Source: Ochotona curzoniae
Lineage: Eukaryota; Chordata; Mammalia; Lagomorpha; Ochotonidae
Length of the DNA stretch: 64,000 bases
Reading direction: 5' to 3'
Assembly: GCF_017591425.1 (NCBI RefSeq)
Contig: NW_024465369.1
Span: 27,261,001-27,325,000, forward strand
Position numbers and translations under genes: made by a program. Shown one piece after another: positions 58,831 through 64,000 of this stretch. Below the pieces are notes generated by a model, which ran no database searches, was not told where the DNA came from, and was given only the letters and a program-made list of their open reading frames with translations. The first letter of the stretch is position 1. Each line of letters starts with the position of its first letter.

Positions 58831-61004
58831 CTACAAAAGTAGATGCAAAATATTTATATGAATACAAAGACAGAATGGACTGTTTTTGCAAAGCATGTTC
58901 AACCAACGGTGCTTTAAAAATCATCATCATTTTCCACATCAGCGTTTCAGCATTTCAGATACAACAATGATTCCTCCTCCACTGAACTATCTTTGCTGCC
59001 AGAGCTAAGCTGAGGGTTGTGGGCACTCCCTTCCCTTCTCATGAACTCAGGGAGCTAAGGAAGAAAAACGGTATCCAGTTCATGAATTCAAAAGTAGTTT
59101 TATCGTGCTTGAGTATAGTAAGGATGGGCTTTTCAACATATGGTGTTATGGTTTGCATATTGACTTGGGTATTCTCAAAAAAATCTATAATTAAAGACTC
59201 TGTCCCAATGGTAGCATTGTTGGGAGATGATCCCCTTGGGAATATGCCCTGGGAAAGGATATGGGAGATGCCACCTACTCTTTGTTCTTAGTTTAAGACG
59301 TGACCCATCACTCTGAAATTGCTGCTGCCATTGCTACCTATGCCGTGAGCTGATGTGGCCATGGGCAGTCCTTGCCCAGCCTGCATTATGCTCTTTTGTA
59401 CACTGAACTTGAATAATTAAACTTTTTTTTTCTTAAAAGTTAGCTTGTGTCCGGCAGCTCATTGACTTCATACAAATGGAATTGACTAGAAGAATGAAAC
59501 AAATTATCAAACTCACAAAATGAAAAGCCAAACATTTTCATGGTTCTAACATATTAGGCTATGAAATTATTATCTTTAAATGTACAGCACTATCAAATAC
59601 TGGTTATTTCATGCTGATTGGATCTACCATATCCTTTAATAGGAGAATATTAATTAATAACTAAACCTAATAACTTATTTTATAATTCTGGAGGTCATGG
59701 TGATTAAGTGCCAATTAAGCATTTTTTACATTTTTTCATGGTTCTAAAAATAAAGATTAACAACTTCCAAACTGAACAATCAGAAACTTAGTTAAACTGT
59801 TTAGGAAGGGATATTTAGTAACTAATTTAACTGACTAACATTATCAAGTAATGTTCCAAAAAATGTTTTTTCCAAAATGTTGAACAAATATCTTTACAAA
59901 GAATGAGCTGCATACAGAGGGCTCCAGCAATGACTGAAAAATTGCATTATCTAAATCAAGCTTCCATATTTTTAGGGAATGGCATTCCATTTCAGGAAAA
60001 AAATACAGGATTTTTCTCAAATAAAGAATTATTCTCTTAATCATATATCTCTTTCTGATGCTACATCAAGATTACAAATATATATATATGCTGAAATAAT
60101 TTTCAACATAAATATTGATTTAAAAGTCATGTAAAAATCTTTACTTGGCAATGAGGATAAAGTTCTCTTCCTTTAGGAATGTTTGAAAAGTAGGATAAAA
60201 TATTTCTGGAACCATCATACAAATATAAAAGTACTCTTGAAACACCATCAGAGTAAGAGTATACAAAGTATTTCTTTAAAAATGCACATGGATTAACAAG
60301 ATTTAGATTGTGAATTTCACCCTTTCCTTTCCTTATCTGGATCTAGCCAAATACAAGATTTATTTGACTACATACTAGGTCAACAGCATTTCTTTTGGGT
60401 ATATTATTAAACAGTGGTTCAATGATGTTTTGGTTAGCATCATGCAGCTGAGAAAGTTGGTGCTGAATTAACAAAATAAGGCCAATTAATAAAATTACAA
60501 TTAAAACTTTAGCTCTCAACTTAATATGGCAAAGTTTTGGGGGAAGCCATGCTTGAAGAAACATAATGGAAAATGCATAGCTAATATAGTTATTTTATTT
60601 AGTCTTCGACACTGTTTATATTTCTTTATCATAAGCTTATTTATTTTGCAATTATATAGTAATAAAAAGTTGAAGAAAATAATTCAGAGCTTTCAGAACA
60701 GCTGAAAACAAGTTACGATCAGTTAAAATTATAAACCAGCACATTTTACAAATTTACAAAGAGACTTTAAACCCTTTGTTAATGACATAATGTAAACTTT
60801 ATAATGCTCGACATCAGGTCATATGAACTATAGTTATCAGAGTAAATGATCAGATTCCATGTCTTATCACTCTGTCATATAAGAGCATGATATCAAACTA
60901 ATGAATTCAGAGAAAGGTAATGCATGAACATATTAACAAGCTGGTTAACCTCCAAACTAAGATGCTTGAATCAAAGTCCTTATTTTTAAAGTGGTAACAT
61001 TTAC
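58831..61004 (-). other. COBLL1: COBLL1 intron between large exon and WH2 exon
   Basis: A 2.2-kb intron bounded by GT at 61004-61003 and AG at 58832-58831. It contains a possible LTR fragment near 59142-59470 and is otherwise AT-rich with no exon visible. Confidence 0.85.
59142..59470 (+). repeat. Possible MaLR-type LTR fragment
   Basis: It starts with tgttatggtttgcatattga, has an internal gtagcattgttgggagatga block, and ends with aataattaaacttttttttt, the general layout of mammalian MaLR solo LTRs. It is diverged and non-coding. The assignment is tentative. Confidence 0.35.
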
Positions 61005-62566
61005 CTTATCAACCACATCAAGTTGTGCGGTATCCTCAACTATATTTGCAGAACAAAATGCGCCTTCCCTGGAGTCAGCTGGCGGTGGGGCAGACACATT
61101 ATCACTGCAAGACTCAGCACGCTCCCTGTTGAAGGACTGGGACCTTTTCACTACCGCGAGAGCAAACGGCGAAGGAGCAGAACTGGAGAAAGGTCGGGGG
61201 GCACCAAAAGTTTTCAAAGTCTTCAGATTTAGTGCTGCTGCCTGACTAGCTGGAAGAGACACAGGTTTTGGAGCCACAGGAGGAGGATGAGGAGGAAGGG
61301 AAGTTTCAGTAGGCTTCTGACTGATGATGTCACCATCGGGATTTATCAGCTGGGGCTGTGGGGCAGAGAGTGTTGCATTGCTTAAAGGAGAAAGAGCCGG
61401 CTCTGGAGGAGGCAGCGCATCCCTTTCCACCTCTTTATTGGCTAGTTCTTTGGGGGTGGGGGTAGGAGTAGCAGGAACACTTTTGGCAGCTGCAGAAGTC
61501 ACGTATTGACCTGAAGCTCTCTTCTGCATCTGCAAGAAAAAGGAACTTGGTTTGGCCTGGGGATTTGAAATCCGAGGTTTAAATTTTGTCTCCAAAATAT
61601 TGTGTATATCCTCCAAATTTGGTGCAAAAGGAGCAAGACCAGAGTCTCTAGTCATTCTGGGAGGTTTCAGAGGATTCGCTGTGGCCCCAACAGGGGAGTT
61701 CACAGCCCTGGGCACCTGATGTTCTGCTTTCAAGCTTGGCTTTGGTTTGAGATCTGGAGGTGGCGCCTTCGGGCCTTCAGAAATAACTAAGCCTTCTGTT
61801 TGAATGGCAGTTTCTTTCACATTCTCATTCACATGTCTTTTGTCTAATTTAGGTAGCTTTTGATCATCTTTATATCCAATGGTTTCTGATTCCCAATCTT
61901 TCGATATTTCCAGGGATTTGGGAGGTACTATTTTATAAGTAGTCATTCCAATTTTGGGGATATACTCTCTTGTGATTTCATTTGAAGGTTTTGGCTTGGG
62001 ATTATAGTCCTGTCTGTAGAGTGGAGGATTCTTTAGGGAGGAAGCTGGTGAACTTTTAACATTTTCGTTTGTGAGCAACAAATGATCCTCATTGTTGTGT
62101 GCAGAAACTGGAACTTTCATGGCTTGTTCACCTTCTGAATGTTTAGCTAGGGTATCCTGATTCCTGAATTCATTTGAGATATCAGCAGAATCGTGTGGAC
62201 TTAAGGCCAAGTGCTGAGTTGATCTGCTATTTGAAGTTTGTACAATTTCATCGACTTTGAAGGTTGACAAATTTTGATCTTGGTGATTCTCGGTGAAGTT
62301 GCTACAAGAAGGGGCTGTCTGAATAGCTGCATCTTGCATTGTTGTCTTTTCTGCAGTAGGTTGACTTGGCTTTTGACCTGGGGATGCTGCAAGGTCATTT
62401 TCCTTGGAACTTAGAGCACTGTGACTTTTAAATCCTGGATGGTCTGGTTGTCTGTTGACTTCCATGTCTACATCTTTACTTTTGTCAACACTTCCCACAC
62501 TGTTTTCTCTTTTTTTAATATTATCTTCTATATTTGTTGCAAAGACAGCCACTCCATTGGGAACTA
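61005..62566 (-). CDS. COBLL1: COBLL1 large internal exon (cordon-bleu WH2 repeat protein-like 1)
   Basis: A 1,562-nt exon holding 2 nt of a split valine codon plus 520 codons. The acceptor is TTTCTCTCAG ending at 62567, and the donor is AAG|GTAAAT at 61004. COBLL1 is a cytoplasmic, mostly disordered actin-regulating scaffold. Family blocks, by residue within this exon, are PPLYRQDYNPKPKPSNEITR (181-200), IPKIGMTTYKIVPP (203-216), SSFFLQMQKRASGQYVTSAA (341-360) and APSPFALAVVKRSQSF (464-479). A proline-rich stretch with PPPVAPKP (428-435) could bind SH3 domains. Three (A/I)(I/V)QT motifs lie near 81, 108 and 254. There are no frameshifts or stops. The N-terminal exons (ubiquitin-like and KRAP regions) lie beyond the right edge. 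Confidence 0.97.
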
Positions 62567-64000
62567 CTGAGAGAAAAAATATCAGATTGAAAATATTAAA
62601 AAGGTGGAAGAATTCACACTTTTTAACACTTACCCAGCCAGAAATAGGCTGGATTGAAATCTATGAATAATTTTTACTTCATGAAACATTAAAAGTCTTG
62701 AAGTTGCACACAAAGACATTATCATGGGCTTGGATTCACAGAATTGAATATGACTACAAAATGTTAATGCAAGCCTTCAAACCTCAGTTCTAATAGATAT
62801 AACATAGTGAACACCCATATTTTACATAGACTTTATGTTACACTTTTGGCAGGAAGTGTTATTGCCCAAACCAGCACCCAATAGAAGGTAGTTTATGTTC
62901 CTTCTTGCAAGGAAAGGTTTCAGTTTTCAGGCATCAATAATGACAAAATAAACTGATGAATTAAGAAAACTGGTTTTTCTTTTTTGCATTTTGACTTTAT
63001 CTAATCTTCTAGTTATTCACACTTTAAAACCAACATTAGAAGAAAAATAATATCTGTAAATGTTGTCAGTCTTCATTATGTTCCCCTTTAGTTTATGAAG
63101 TGAAAACTGAATCCAAGGTACTATCTTGTTAATTGGTTGTTCTCACTAGAGACCTGGAGAGGACATGGGGTTTGAGGCACGACATGGGTGATTTCAAACT
63201 ATGTAAAAATGATCATGCAGATCTGGATTTCTCTCTGTGGGAAAAAGGTATCCTTAATCTTCTAGAGTCACAACCCAAACACAGAAACCAGATTCCCTCT
63301 ACCCTGAAAATGAAAATAATGTGCCAGTATCTAGGGCAACGAGGCAATAACTTCCAGTCAACAACATGACAAAGGTCTAGACTGAGGTGCTGGTTGGAAG
63401 CCCTGATTTGTGAATACACAGCACATGCCACACACCTAATCCTGAACCAACAGACTCACAGGAGTGCTGCTTCAGTCAAACACCTTACATGAGGTGTCAC
63501 CACTGGTGCTTGCCTCCAGGGAAATGCAGGTATTGTGAATAAACAGTAAAGGATATCAAGTATCTATTTAAACTGTATTCACTGGCATATCTATAACAGG
63601 AGAGGATCAAGTATATTGCCTAAATGTTAAGGGGCACATATTATACATCTGCATTAAAAAAGAACATATATGTAGGTATGGAGGGTAAAGGGATGTTACC
63701 AGGCAAACTTGATTATAATTAAAAAAGAAATCTACAGATTTCTCATTTTGTCTGTTGCTTATAGCAATATCTATATTGTGTAGTAAGATTCAAATCAACC
63801 TCACAGGATCTAATGTCATCGGAACAACACCTGGGAACCCTGAGCGGTCCTCAGAAACAACAGTAAACTTCCTTCAGGACTCGGGAGCTTTCTCTGGTCC
63901 TTACTTAGTGCCAACTTTGGATCCCCACCCTCTCTTGCAATGACCATCATAGTTGCTCTGGACCACACCCTCTGGAAAAAAATGTTTGATTAGATAGACA
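62567..64000 (-). other. COBLL1: COBLL1 intron upstream of the large exon (partial)
   Basis: This intron runs off the right edge. I searched the minus strand for further COBLL1 coding blocks and saw none in 1.4 kb. The open frame at 63213-63431 does not resemble COBLL1. No CSINE is present. Confidence 0.75.

Overview
This is a mammalian nuclear window, most likely from a lagomorph and probably a pika (Ochotona). The evidence is split, GT-AG-bounded exons of two vertebrate genes and about two dozen copies of a tRNA-derived lagomorph C-repeat SINE (CSINE) in young and old forms, with L1, L2 and MIR fragments. The pika call is an inference from the young CSINE variant.

Only two protein genes are visible, both on the minus strand. 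At the left edge is the 5' end of GRB14: a CpG-rich promoter and leader (about 2439-3070), coding exon 1 (2266-2438) and exon 2 (829-961). Exon 3 and the PH, BPS and SH2 regions lie beyond the left edge. At the right is the 3' end of COBLL1 (cordon-bleu-like 1): the large proline-rich exon (61005-62566), the WH2 exon (58654-58830), the last coding exon (53227-53313), and a 3' UTR that probably ends just past two AATAAA signals near 52167-52201. The exons join in frame: 57 codons plus 2 nt, then 1 nt plus 44 codons for GRB14; 2 nt plus 520 codons, then 59, then 28 plus stop for COBLL1.

The roughly 49 kb between them (about 3.07-52.16 kb) shows no gene. From 6.5 to 13.3 kb and from 16.9 to 18.9 kb it is mostly old L1 sequence, largely antisense. 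There are more L1 pieces at 25.7-27.9, 35.6-36.2 and 43.7-44.6 kb and an L2 at 22.05-22.53 kb. CSINEs are scattered throughout, several with clean target-site duplications. In humans the same GRB14-COBLL1 interval is a well-known association locus for fat distribution, lipids and type 2 diabetes, so regulatory elements are expected here, but none can be named from sequence alone.

No new gene system was found. The most unusual structures are two copied-in segments at the 3' ends of CSINEs. One is a perfect 66-bp direct duplication (33741-33806 and 49975-50040). The other is a 103-bp inverted duplication with one mismatch (23421-23523 and 25152-25254). Both look like templated insertions. A CSINE containing a roughly 100-bp inverted foldback (11304-11535) is a third rearrangement of this kind.
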